A stretch of 60,000 nucleotides of DNA from Lineus longissimus (Eukaryota; Nemertea; Pilidiophora; Heteronemertea; Lineidae). Positions 1 through 10,600 of this stretch are shown one piece after another. Both the position numbers and the translations under genes were made by a program. The stretch covers positions 1,366,001 to 1,426,000 of the forward strand of contig NC_088322.1 of the NCBI RefSeq assembly GCF_910592395.1. Direction: 5' to 3'. Under the pieces are notes generated by a model. The model searched no databases, was not told the origin of the DNA, and saw only the letters and a program-made list of their open reading frames with translations. How positions within the stretch are numbered: position 1 is the first letter of the stretch; every line of letters begins with the position of its first letter.

Positions 1-3000
1 CGTCATTTGAGGTGTTGAAACAAGTCTCTCAGCCCGAGGATTGGTACTTCAACAGTACGTTTATTGCAGACAGGCAGCATCATTGTGGCGGTAGGTCAAA
101 TCTGAATATCATGATCCGGTCCATTTTGCATTGCATCATGGTTAGGCACCAGGCGCGCTGGGTTCAGACATCCTGTGTTGACCCTGTTCAACCAGTTGAA
201 GGGTAAGTCCTATATAACGTGTGATAGGCCTATGTAAAAAAGATGCCTTAAAACCGGCTAAATAGCTTCTACAGTGTCAGTATCTGATAAACTGTCCTGG
301 TAGGTACACATGCTTGATAGTGAAAAAACACTAGCAATATCAGGGGAGGCATGTTGATGTCTTGGTCTCACTTTTGTAAATATACGAGGGGGGGGGTTGG
401 ATGATATCCAAAAACTACCAGGGCAATATTCCTGAAACTTACATGGATGACACCATGGCCAAAGACGTTAATTATGATAAACAATGGATTGACTTTGATC
501 TAATTAATTTCAGGCCCTTTGTGGTCAAAATTTGTGAGACATTTCATGAGTTATGAAGAATTCTGAAAATCATCAAATGTTTGAGAATGGTGATTTAGTT
601 TCTTATTCGCTGACTACAAGAATATCGCACACTTTCTTGCGTTTAACTTCATCTATTTTCTCGAAATTTACATTTTCTGGTAATTTCAGGTGACAAACAA
701 CTTTTTGATATGGTGAAAGCTGTGATGCATCTCCCCAACTCGACAGACCACATCAAACTATTCAGTGATCTTCTCTATGTCTTCCAGGTAGGTATTATAG
801 GCACTTGTGTCACATAGAACCTCAAGTGACATTTTGTTGACAGAGCGTTACATTATTCTTTGGGTTTTCTAGAACGGAACACATTATCACTTGCTGAAAA
901 CAACATCAGCTGCTGGCTGGTGCATGCGAATTGGACATTCTGTGATGATGTTTAAGTTCATCTTGCCTTGTCACTTTCAGATTAATCAAGCAATGTCCAT
1001 CAAAACAGAGAGCGAAGTCTATAGAAGGATGCAGGGTGTCATGAATGGTCTTGGTGGTTACACGATGGGATCACTCATCTGGCAGCTCAATGATAACTGG
1101 CAGGGGCCTTCTTGGGCAACGTTAGGTAAGTTTCAGTGTCGACAGTCTCGTTTCTCATTCTTTAGGACTTTCTTTAACCAAATCCTCCACAGACACCCAG
1201 GTAAATGCCTTCACTGTTCGTTTGATATTTGAAATTTGTAATTGAATTAGAAAATTTCAAACTGTGTAGATGTACACAGGATTATGTGGACAGATAAACA
1301 AATACAAATAAACATTTGAGCAAAACTCATCTGCATCTGAACTGGACTACTGAATTGTGTGGAACTGCATTTCTATTCTGTTTATTTTTTTCATGTATTT
1401 TAAGTTCGACCAGAGCACAGTTGTGATTGTTTTGCGAGCTATTCTCACTCAAAAAACTAGCAAGATTTTGTGCCTCTATTCACTTTTGAAATTTCTCAAA
1501 TGTCTAATTATCAATTTTCAGAGTACACTGGCAAATGGAAGATGCTGCATTACTATATCAAAGACTTCTACAATAAGACTGTGGTCGTCCCGTGGGAGGA
1601 TGGGGATACATTCAAGATCAGCTTCGTCCAGGAGGACGTTCAGCTGCCGGCACCAGGGGAATCGGTGGAAATCCTCAAAAGTAAGACGGGTGTCCCTCTT
1701 GGATCGTCTTACAGAAGTTCTGGGCAGGACCAGTACTCACAAGAGACATTTGAATGGCAGCAGTCATCGGCTGAAGAGGGCAAAGATCTGAAGTGGTCTA
1801 GGAGTGCGGTCACAGAGGAGGCGGAGGGTCAGAGTCCAGGGGTGGTCCACATGGGGCAGCAGAAACTACTTGTCGTGGAGAAGGCTGCCGGTGATAAGGA
1901 TTCGTCGTGGTATTGCTCAACTGCCAAGCCGTGTGTTCTAGTCCTCACATTCAGGCCGTGGGATCTCACAAAATCTCCACTTAGAATTCAAACAATTATC
2001 AAACAGGTTTGTAAACAGTTTAAAATTGAGCAGTTTCATGAGAACTAGGCCTGGTGATTATCGTCTCATCTTGATTATCATGTTGCATGTATCATACACA
2101 GGGCCGCTGTGCCTATTGTTTTGTTTGTGGTGCACACATTTTCCCAGGTCTCCCCCAGGGCAGGCTGCTCAGGAAGTTGGAATGCCTGTCTGGAATACAC
2201 AGAATTCTCAGTCAGTTGGGGGACTGAAGCTTTAGGGAGAATCAATAATTTCTGGGTTGTCTTATTTTTCAAATGCATTTTTTCAGTCCACCATCTTACC
2301 GTCCATGGTTATATTCAATAATAAGTTGGGAAACAATCATTTCTGAAGAGAAGGGATGTTACATTTTCCAACTGCACTTATTTTTTCAGTCCACCATCTT
2401 ACCGTCCATGGTTATATTCAATAATAAGTTGGGAAACAATCATTTCTAAAGAGAAGGGATGTTACATTTTCCAACTGCACCTATTTTTTCAGTCCACCAT
2501 CTTACCGTCCATGGTTATATTCAATAATAAGTTGGGAAACAATCATTTCTAAAGAGAAGGGATGTTACATTTTCCAACTGCACCTATTTTTTCAGTCCAC
2601 CATCTTACCGTCCATGGTTATATTTGAAGCGGAGACATCCACGATGTTGGGTCAGTTGAAGAGAGAAGATTACATGATCGAGATTACCGTCCAAGACGAG
2701 GCCAGCGTGACACTGGCCTCAAACTTTTACTTCCTGACCGTTCCTAAAGCTGCCTGGGGGATGAGAAAGGCTAACATCAAGGTAGGTCTTCTGTGACATC
2801 ACAATGAAACGTGTGGCCGCTGCAGCCAATCTGGTATCTTGGCAATTTGAGACAAATGCCTCTTTTGACACAAAGACAGTTTTGATCCTTCCACAATTGG
2901 AACCCACAACCTCCTGATTTAGAGCCTAGTGCTCTAGCCACTATGTCGCTATATCCCTCAATAAGTTATCAGTTCATGGATTAGCATTAAGCAACTAGGA

Positions 3001-3551
3001 ATATCATTCCCCTGGATAGAATGCTGGCCATGAGATCCCCTGGACAGGATGCTGGCCATGAGATCCCCTGGACAGGATGCTGGCCATGAGATCCCCTGGA
3101 CAGGATGCTGGCCATGAGATCCCCTGGACAGGATGCTGGCCATGAGATCCCCTGGACAGGATGCTGGCCATGAGATCCCCTGGACAGGATGCTGGCCATG
3201 AGATCCCCTGGACAGGATGCTGGCCATGAGATCCCCTGGACAGGATGCTGGCCATGAGATACTCTTCATTGCCAGACTGTACATCATTGTGATTTTTTTC
3301 TCCTTCAGGTTAAAAGCGTCACAGCTCGGGACAAGAACTTCGTGATCACACTCTCCAGTGACCAGCCGGCGTTGTTCGTCTTTGTGGAGGCATGGGGGAT
3401 CAAGGGACGATTCTCTCAAAATGGCTTCCATATGATGTCTGGCCCAAGCAAGGCTCTAACGCTGGTCTTCTATCCGTGGGAGGTGACGACCGTCAGGGTG
3501 TTACAGGATTCACTCAGGATCACATCTCTTATGGACGTTTATCAGTTTTAA
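1..3551 (+). CDS. MANBA: beta-mannosidase, C-terminal part (six exons, 5' incomplete)
   Basis: Lysosomal glycoside hydrolase (GH2 family) that removes terminal beta-mannose from N-glycan-derived oligosaccharides. Six exons can be placed by GT/AG borders and continuous phase: 1-90, 690-787, 981-1125, 1522-2006, 2596-2781 and 3309-3551 (stop at 3549-3551). Diagnostic segments are RQHHCGG across the first junction, YTMGSLIWQLNDNWQGPSW, then KWKMLHYY, and near the end GRFSQNGFHM and LVFYPWE, all in the order seen in animal MANBA. The N-terminal half lies before the window. The exon at 1522-2006 is less conserved after about codon 30. Phases agree at every junction, so the gene looks intact here. 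The 2596 exon is preceded by three copies of its own acceptor (see repeat at 2287). Identification is secure; exact ends of the 1522 exon are slightly less so. Confidence 0.9.
2287..2600 (+). repeat. 103-bp tandem repeat copying a MANBA splice acceptor and exon start
   Basis: Three copies with a period of 103 bp start at 2287, 2390 and 2493, and lead into the real exon at 2596. Each copy contains the pyrimidine tract, the AG and the first 23 or so exon bases (TCCACCATCTTACCGTCC onward), then diverges from the exon. The copies are almost identical, so the array is young or homogenised. Confidence 0.9.
2850..2960 (-). mobile_element. tRNA-derived SINE fragment
   Basis: On the minus strand the sequence reads TAGTGGCTAGAGCACTAG followed about 20 bases later by GGTTGTGGGTTCCAATT. 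These look like the A and B boxes of an RNA polymerase III promoter at tRNA spacing. The cloverleaf is incomplete, so I call it a SINE head inside a MANBA intron rather than a tRNA gene. Confidence 0.5.
3010..3258 (+). repeat. 28-bp minisatellite in the last MANBA intron
   Basis: About nine near-identical copies of a 28-bp unit containing CTGGACAGGATGCTGGCC. It ends about 50 bp before the acceptor of the last MANBA exon. Confidence 0.95.
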
Positions 3552-3746
3552 TTATGGAACATAAACTTGTTTTAATAGCTCTAATATAATCTAAAATAAC
3601 TCGTATTACGATCATGTCTTAACATTTAACTGAGATCTGAATATGTGTTAGATTTATAACTAAATGAGAAAAATCTCAAACCTACGGCTAGTATGACATC
3701 TGAATGTCAATCAGACATTTTGTTTGCCCAACACAACTTACCGGTA

Positions 3747-4128
3747 ATCAGATTGTATCACTTGGCACATATCTTACATTACCAGGTATGTGTTTAACCA
3801 TTCCAGTTGATCAGATTGTATCACTTGGCACATATCTTACATTACCAGGTATGTGTTTAACCATTCCAGTTGATCAGATTGTATCACTTGACACATATCT
3901 TACATTACCAGGTATGTGTTTAACCATTCCAGTTGATCAGATTGTATCACTTGGCACATATCTTACATTACCAGGTATGTGTTTAACCATTCCAGTTGAT
4001 CAGATTGTATCACTTGGCACATATCTTACATTACCAGGTATGTGTTTAACCATTCCAGTTGATCAGATTGTATCACTTGGCACATATCTTACATTGCCAG
4101 GTATGTGTTTAACCATTCCAGTTGATCA
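3747..4128 (+). repeat. 63-bp tandem repeat, six copies
   Basis: Six units of 63 bp start at 3747, 3810 and so on. Because 63 is a multiple of three, one frame stays open through all copies (repeating DQIVSLGTYLTLPGMCLTIPV). Each unit carries CCAG/GTATGTG (donor-like) and TTTAACCATTCCAG (acceptor-like). I see no evidence that it is a gene. Confidence 0.9.
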
Positions 4129-4286
4129 GAAGACTGACATGCACAAGAGTTATTCTGTTTTTGGGAGTCAATATGGTCTAGTGTATCACACTTGGCTAGC
4201 TGTCAAGAGGTCTCCGGTTCAAAGCTTACAGTTGGCATAAGATGCTAAGCAGTTGTCATAGTCTAACTTCCCATCCTCCACCCAGG
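4129..4286. other. short intergenic spacer between the 63-bp array and a MITE
   Basis: No gene or structured repeat recognised. Confidence 0.5.
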
Positions 4287-4479
4287 ACCCGGTTGTTCAA
4301 AGTTCTGTTATCTGGTTTGGCAGCGCTAAACCACTGTTATCTTAGCAGGCCGCCAAATTCGCGTTAAGGTTAGCGGCCGCTATACAACTGCTAAGTAAGC
4401 GGTACCTCAAGGGTTTTGTCTTTGGCTGCTGCCAAGTGAAGCAGCGGTCGCTAAACTAACCAGGCTTTGAACAACCGGA
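4287..4479. mobile_element. 193-bp MITE with terminal inverted repeats
   Basis: The ends read ACCCGGTTGTTCAAAG and CTTTGAACAACCGGA, inverted repeats of about 15 bp. The same six bases, CCCAGG, lie directly outside both ends (4281-4286 and 4480-4485) and are the likely target duplication. There is no coding capacity. The superfamily is not clear. Confidence 0.6.
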
Positions 4480-4485
4480 CCCAGG

Positions 4486-4895
4486 TGTCTAAATGGGGAC
4501 CAGTCAGAAACGCTCAGGTTGTAGTGCTGATTATCGACAATCTTTTTTCAATGTTGTTTTCTTTAAAAGACCGAGTGTCACTTGCTGGTCTTGTGCACTC
4601 ACCCTTAATATTACAGAAGAATATCATATATTTGTAGTTTGTGATAATTTTTCACATGTTTTGGTAATAAAATCACTGATTATTCAGCAATATTCATTAG
4701 ATTTAGGTTTGTTTTTGGCGGGTATCTCCTTATCTTCATTAACTGGCTTAAGGATTCACTGTGGCAAGACCATGTGCTGAGAGTGAAGGCTACTGGAAAC
4801 ACTGATACTTCTCTTGGTGAAATCATCGACAAGGAGGGCTGTCCAGAGTCAACCAGTTGGGGCCTGGCCATGTAAAAGGCACCAATCATTGAAGC
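4486..4895. other. intergenic stretch, nothing recognised
   Basis: Open frames here are short and show no recognisable domain or splice context. Confidence 0.5.
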
Positions 4896-6490
4896 TGGGT
4901 CAATAATGACAGAATCTGGTCATCTGAGGGACACCACTCATCACAACCTGTCCACTGTCAACAGTGACAGGACCTGGTCATCTAAGGGGACACCAATCAT
5001 CACAACCTGTCCAGGGTCAACAGTGACAGGACCTGGCCATCTAAGGGGACACCAATCATCACAACCTGTCCAGGGTCAACAGTGACAGGACCTGGTCATC
5101 TAAGGGGACACCAATTATCACAACCTGTCCAGGGTCAACAGTGACAGGACCTGGCCATCTAAGGGGACACCAATCATCACAACCTGTCCAGGGTCAACAG
5201 TGACAGGACCTGACCATCTAAGGGGACACCAATTATCACAACCTGTCCAGGGTCAACAGTGACAGGACCTGGTCATCTAAGGGGACACCAATGATCACAA
5301 CCTGTCCAGGGTCAACAGTGACAGGACCTGGTCATCTAAGGGGACACCAATCATCACAACCTGTCCACTGTCAACAGTGACAGGACCTGGCCATCTAAGG
5401 GGACACCAATTATCACAACAACCTGTCCAGGATCAACAGTGACAGGACCTGTCCATCTATAAGGGGACACCAATCATCACAACCTGTCCAGGGTCAACAA
5501 TGACAGAATCTGGCCATCTAAGGGGACACCAATTATCACAACCTATCCAGGGTCAAGAGTGACAGGACCTGGTCATCTAAGGGGACACCACTCATCATAC
5601 CTGTCCAGGATCAACAGTGACAGGACCTGTCCATCTAAGGGGACACCAATTATCACAACCTATCCAGGGTCAAGAGTGACAGGACCTGGTCATCTAAGGG
5701 ACACCACTCATCATACCTGTCCAGGATCAACAGTGACAGGACCTGTCCATCTAAGGGGACACCAATTATCACAACCTATCCAGGGTCAAGAGTGACAGGA
5801 CCTGGTCATCTAAGGGGACACCACTCATCACAACCTGTCCACTGTCAACAGTGACAGGACCTGTCCATCTAAGGGGACACCACTCATCACAACCTGTCCA
5901 GGATCAACAGTGACAGGACCTGTCCATCTAAGGGGACACCAATCATCACAACCTGTCCAGGGTCAACAGTGACAGGACCTGGCCATCTAAGGGGACACCA
6001 CTCATCACAACCTGTCCAGGGTCAACAGTGACAGTACCTGTCCATCTAAGGGGACACCAATTATCACAACCTGTCCAGGGTCAACAGTGACAGGACCTGG
6101 CCATCTAAGGGGACACCAATTATCACAACCTGTCCAGGGTCAACAGTGACAGGACCTGGACATCTAAGGGGACACCAATTATCACAACCTGTCCAGGGTC
6201 AACAGTGACAGGACCTGTCCATCTAAGGGGACACCAATTATCACAACCTGTCCACTGTCAACAGTGACAGGACCTGGACATCTAAGGGGACACCAATTAT
6301 CGCAACCTGTCCAGGGTCAACAGTGACAGGACCTGGTCATCTAAGGGGACACCAATTATCACAACCTGTCCAGGGTCAACAGTGACAGGACCTGGTCATC
6401 TAAGGGAACACCAATTATCACAACCTGTCCAGGGTCAACAGTGACAGAATCTGGTCATCTAAGGGGACACCAATTATCACAACCTGTCCA
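4896..6490 (+). repeat. 59-bp minisatellite, left part
   Basis: About 27 copies of a 59-bp unit containing GGACACCAATTATCACAACC and CCAGGGTCAACAGTGACAGG. The Polinton interrupts the array at 6490 and it resumes at 22289. Copies here are more varied than on the right side (CAATCAT, CACTCAT and CCACTG variants). Confidence 0.95.
6485..6490. repeat. target-site duplication, left copy (TGTCCA)
   Basis: TGTCCA directly precedes the Polinton left end and is repeated directly after its right end (22289-22294). Removing the element and one copy restores an intact minisatellite unit, ACCTGTCCAGGGTCAAC. Confidence 0.95.
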
Positions 6491-6680
6491 AGTAGTGTAA
6501 TATGGACAGTTGTAACTCAGAGTCAAATCCCAGTCAAACTTATCTCAGTCATTTCTCAGTATAAACTTATCTGAGTCAAATCCTAGTCTAAATTCTCCCC
6601 AGTCATTTCTCAGTCAAGTCACTAAATCGTCCAAATCGTCCAAAATTATCAAAATTTCATAATTTTCAAAAAAATAAAAA

Positions 6681-6705
6681 ATCAAAAAAACTTTTCTTAT
6701 AATAA
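6681..6705 (+). promoter_or_regulatory. putative start-proximal promoter box of the terminal-repeat gene
   Basis: ATCAAAAAAACTTTTC followed by TTATAATAAATG, with ATG at 6706. Very similar boxes precede 7338, 7651 and 7702, and the TATAATAAATG or TATAAATAAATG ending recurs at most Polinton genes. Promoter function is inferred. Confidence 0.5.
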
Positions 6706-6999
6706 ATGAACACCTTTCCATCAAATTCAGAACTTGATTCAAGAGTGACAGAATATACAAAATTTAAAGATCTTCCCGTGAACAATTGGTATAAAATTAA
6801 ATCATTCAGAACAATAACAACAAAAGTAGGAGAATCAACCCTCCTTGAACTAGTGGACGCAGAATCTAAAGAAGTGACCGTATGGGCCACGTCGATCATC
6901 AAACAAAAACTAAATGGTCACCACAATTACATAAGATTTACAGGAGTCAAGGAAACGAAACGAGGTAAAAAGTTCTATGGATTTAATCTTTTAGACTAA
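6706..6999 (+). CDS. small Polinton protein encoded inside the terminal repeat (left copy)
   Basis: A 97-aa protein of unknown function that lies wholly within the left inverted repeat, so the element has a second copy at 21780-22073. Residues about 20-90 alternate beta-type segments (NWYKIKSF, STLLELVDAE, VTVWATSIIKQKL, NYIRFTGVKE, KKFYGFNLL), a pattern that could fit an OB-fold nucleic-acid-binding protein; this is my inference, not a recognised family hit. The next gene (7043) looks like a diverged paralogue. The start is supported by the promoter-like box directly before the ATG. The right copy differs by R to Q near residue 86. Confidence 0.75.
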   Translation: MNTFPSNSELDSRVTEYTKFKDLPVNNWYKIKSFRTITTKVGESTLLELVDAESKEVTVWATSIIKQKLNGHHNYIRFTGVKETKRGKKFYGFNLLD

Positions 7000-7042
7000 T
7001 TTTATACTCATCTTATATTTAACTAAAATTATTATAAATAAA

Positions 7043-7309
7043 ATGAAAGAAGTATATGCCAATTGGAGAAATCTTCCTGATCATACTTGGTTTAAAATTG
7101 ATAGATTGGACTATTTATCAATCACAGATAAATATGATTTTTTACTATTTGTATATCCAAGAGATGATAAAAAAACGTTATATATTGTAAGATGTCCAAA
7201 ACGAATCAAGGATAAACTTTTATACCTAGGTGATATAAGTCCTATTCTACACGATGATGTCTTCTTTTACAAAAAAGACAATGAAATCTCACAACATTGG
7301 ATTTTTTAA
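7043..7309 (+). CDS. small Polinton protein, likely paralogue of the terminal-repeat protein
   Basis: An 88-aa protein, function unknown. Its pattern W-x-NLP-x-HTWFKID, then a hydrophobic segment, RCPKRIKDKLL and a closing aromatic segment, parallels FKDLPVNNWYKIKSF and SIIKQKL in the 97-aa protein, so I read it as an old duplicate lying just inside the terminal repeat. The ATG follows ATTATAAATAAA, the usual start signal of this element. It may also be a nucleic-acid-binding fold, with low certainty. It is not duplicated at the right end. Confidence 0.65.
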   Translation: MKEVYANWRNLPDHTWFKIDRLDYLSITDKYDFLLFVYPRDDKKTLYIVRCPKRIKDKLLYLGDISPILHDDVFFYKKDNEISQHWIF

Positions 7310-7650
7310 AAAATCAAAACAACTTTTTATATAATAAATGATGACCTCATCCATAACAATTCTTTAATTGTTATAGGTGTGGTGAGCCTTAAGTTCTAGA
7401 TTTTCGCTCAATTGAGGATTAACTAGAATTTTAAAATTCACTTTGATAAAGAACCATACTTCTTTATTTTATTTCTGAAGGCTAGTATTTTTAGCTCATC
7501 GTTGATAGACCCTCAATATTTGTAGACACTCTCTCCATTTGGAATCTTATACTCATGTTTATGATTATAAAATGACTTATTGAAACCGAAACTAAAAAAA
7601 AGGGGAATCCCCAATGCTTATATTTAATAACAAACTTTTTCATCATATAA
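7310..7650. promoter_or_regulatory. intergenic leader of polB with repeated promoter-like boxes and hairpins
   Basis: Contains a box ending ATATAATAAATG (7309-7340) that opens only a 9-codon frame (7338-7367), then small inverted repeats (for example AACAATTCTTTAATTGTT near 7350, AAAGAACCATACTTCTTT near 7448, and GGGGAATCCCC near 7600), and a second box CAAACTTTTTCATC plus ATATAAATG just before 7651. No larger gene is visible. It may be a remnant of a duplicated promoter or lost small gene. Confidence 0.5.
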
Positions 7651-10600
7651 ATGGAGCGAGCATCAAAGAAAAAATCAAAAAACTTTTTATATAATAAAGA
7701 CATGAACACAACTACAAATATTGAGGGATTGTCGAGCGACGAACTCAAAATTTTAGCTTACAGAAACAAGATGAAAAACTATGGATCTCTATCAAGAGAA
7801 AAGTTACTTGAGGGACTTGAACAGATCCCAAATAGTTTCAACGATGTTGAAGTGAAAATTGACAAGCCAGTTTCTGACTTGTCACAAATTGAAAAAAGAG
7901 TTCTAGCTCAAAGACTAGGTTTAAATCCAAGAAAATTCAAAAAAGAACAACTGGATTCAATTTTAGAAAACAAAATTTCACAGGAAAATTTGATTGACAT
8001 CAAACCAAGACCTGTGAAGCCAAAAATTTCAATCAGAAAACCTCTTTTAGAAAAAGTCAAGGCTCTTGGCCATAAAAATTTTCAGAATCTCAATATTAAG
8101 AAATTGAAAGAACTCTTAACCAAAGAACCCATTAAACGTATTTTAAAATCAGATCTTTTCAAAAAGGCGAAGGAACTTGACATTAATGTTAAAAATTCCA
8201 TGACTAAGAGAGTCATCCAGGAATTGATTGAAAAACATGTGGAGTTAAAAACATTAAAAAAATTCAACTCCGCTTTCAGAGGATATGTTAATCATTTCCA
8301 AATGGAAGGTTTGCCTCATATTGACATTGAAAACTATCTCATTAAAATTAAGTCAGTTGTACAAGATAAATTGAATGAGGAAAATAAAGTAGGATTAAAA
8401 ATTTCAATCATTCTACATATTCTAATGAAAAGGAAGAATGACGTGAAAGAGTTTCAACTTCGTTCTAGACACATCCTTTATGTGGGTCAAGAGCTAGATT
8501 ATTCCAAGTTGATTGAAGACTTCCTTAAAGAACTGGAAAATTTAGTTCAGGAAGGTTCTGGTTGGAAATTTTTAGAAGTCATCAAGATTGAATTACACAC
8601 AGTCAATTACACACCACTTTCAGGATCAAGCTATATTACTTTACCAGATAAGATTAAAAATAAAAGAGCAGTGATTAATGTACAAAATTCTGATCAAAAA
8701 TGCTTCAGATACTCAGTTGAAGCCGCATTATTAAATATCCCAAAGAACACAGAACGAGTGTCAAATTATAACAAATCTGAATTTGATTACATGTTCAAAG
8801 ATTTAGAATATCCAGTCAAAATCAAGGATATTGAGAAATTTGAGAAGAATAATCCTGACTTAGCAGTCAATGTATTTACATTTATTCCAAGACAGAAAGT
8901 ATGCTTTGGAAATGAAACAGTAGTTTACCCAATTTCTCCAGTTAGACTATCTGAGAGAATTCTAGCAGAAGACAAGACTATTAATCTTCTGCACTACAAA
9001 GATGAGAACGATGTTCCAGAAGGTGAAAAGGTTGAAAATGTCAAAGATAATGCAAATTATCATTATGCTTGGATCAAGAACTTTTCTAGGCTGGTTTCTT
9101 CCTCACATTCTAAACATGATGGACAGATCAAAGTATGCTTCAGATGTATGAAAATTACTTCAGGTGGAACGAAAGAGTCACGTGAAAGAAGGCATAGACA
9201 ACATGTTGAGAACTGTAAGCAGTTTGAATGTGTCAGAGTGAGTATGCCCAAGGAGCATGAAAAAATCCTGGAATTTAAACATAAAAAATTCGAACAAAAA
9301 CATCCTGTCTTTATCGTCGCTGACTTTGAATCATCTTTGAAAACAGTTGACAAATCCTTAGGCGAAAAAACTGTTCAAATTCAAGAACATATTCCTAACT
9401 CATTCAGCTTCTATGTGTGTTTTGACAAGGATCAAATCAAGGCTGAAAATCTCTTAGTGGAATTTAGTGTCAACAATCCTGATGAAAATATTGGAGAAAG
9501 GTTCTGTGAAGAGATTGAAAAAGCTGTCTATAATATTCATGACAAGCATTTCAAACCTAAAGCTATGTTAGCCTTAACACAAGAACAACAGGTTAAGCAC
9601 AAGACAGCTAAAAAATGTTATGTCTGTGACAAAATGTTCACAGAAAAAAATTATAAAGTTCGTGATCACAACCATTTTAATGGAAAATACAGAGGACCAG
9701 CTTGTAATAAGTGTAACCTTCAATTACAAGCACCTGATTTCATACCAGTTTACTTTCACAATTTGTCAGGCTATGATGCACATCTGTTTGTGAAAAATCT
9801 GAAAGGGAGACTGAATGTCATCGCGAAAAATTCTGAAAACTATATTTCATTCAGCAAGGAATTACAGGTGGGTGAGCATAAGACTCTATCGATCAGATTT
9901 CTTGACTTCTATAGACTCATGCAGTCATCTCTAGCAAATTTAGCTAAGAATTTGCCTAATCCTGAAAAGAAAAACCTTGCACAATTTTTCAAAGGTGAAC
10001 AATTTGATCTAGTCACTAGAAAAGGAATCTATCCGTATGAATGGGTTGACTCACACAATAAATTTGAAGAAAAAGAATTACCTCCGATTGAAGCATTTGA
10101 CTCAAAATTTAATGATACAAAAATTTCACAAGAGGAATACTTACACGCTCAACATGTGTGGGATAGGTTCAATTGTCACACCTTTAGAGATTATCACGAA
10201 ATTTATTTGAGAACTGATGTTCTTTTACTAGCAGACATTTTAGAAAATTTCAGACAGACATGCATGGAGATTTATAATTTAGATCCAATTTGGGCTTATT
10301 CGGCTTCAGGATTGTCTTGGCAAGCCATGTTGAAAAAGACTGATGTTAACATTGAACTTTTAACAGATGTTGACATGTACAACTTCTTTGAATGTGGCAT
10401 TAGAGGAGGAATCTGTCAAGCAAGTCACAGATATGCAAAAGCAAATAATCCCTATTTGAAAGACCACGATCCTAATCAACCTACAAGTTATATCACCTAT
10501 GTTGATGCGAATAATTTGTATGGATTATCCATGAGTGAAAAATTACCTCATTCTAATTTTAAATGGATGACTCCATCAGAATTATTAAAGTGGCAAAGCA

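Larger units (their letters stand above)
6491..7033 (+). repeat. Polinton left terminal inverted repeat (543 bp)
   Basis: Matches the reverse complement of 21746-22288 until AACTAAAATTATT, then diverges. It contains subterminal direct repeats (CAGTCATTTCTCAGT at 6546 and 6600; AGTCAAATCC at 6521 and 6574) and a complete small gene at 6706-6999. Confidence 0.95.

Noticed and set aside
2850-2960. A tRNA gene on the minus strand
   Set aside because: Promoter-box-like strings are present, but stems do not close into a full cloverleaf; kept as a SINE fragment.
4896-6490. Possible CRISPR-like array
   Set aside because: The units are contiguous without unique spacers, in animal DNA; it is an ordinary minisatellite.
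6666-6902. Minus-strand frame inside the left Polinton terminal repeat (and its mirror at 21877-22113)
   Set aside because: Antisense shadow of the 97-aa gene, which has the start signal and a more protein-like composition.
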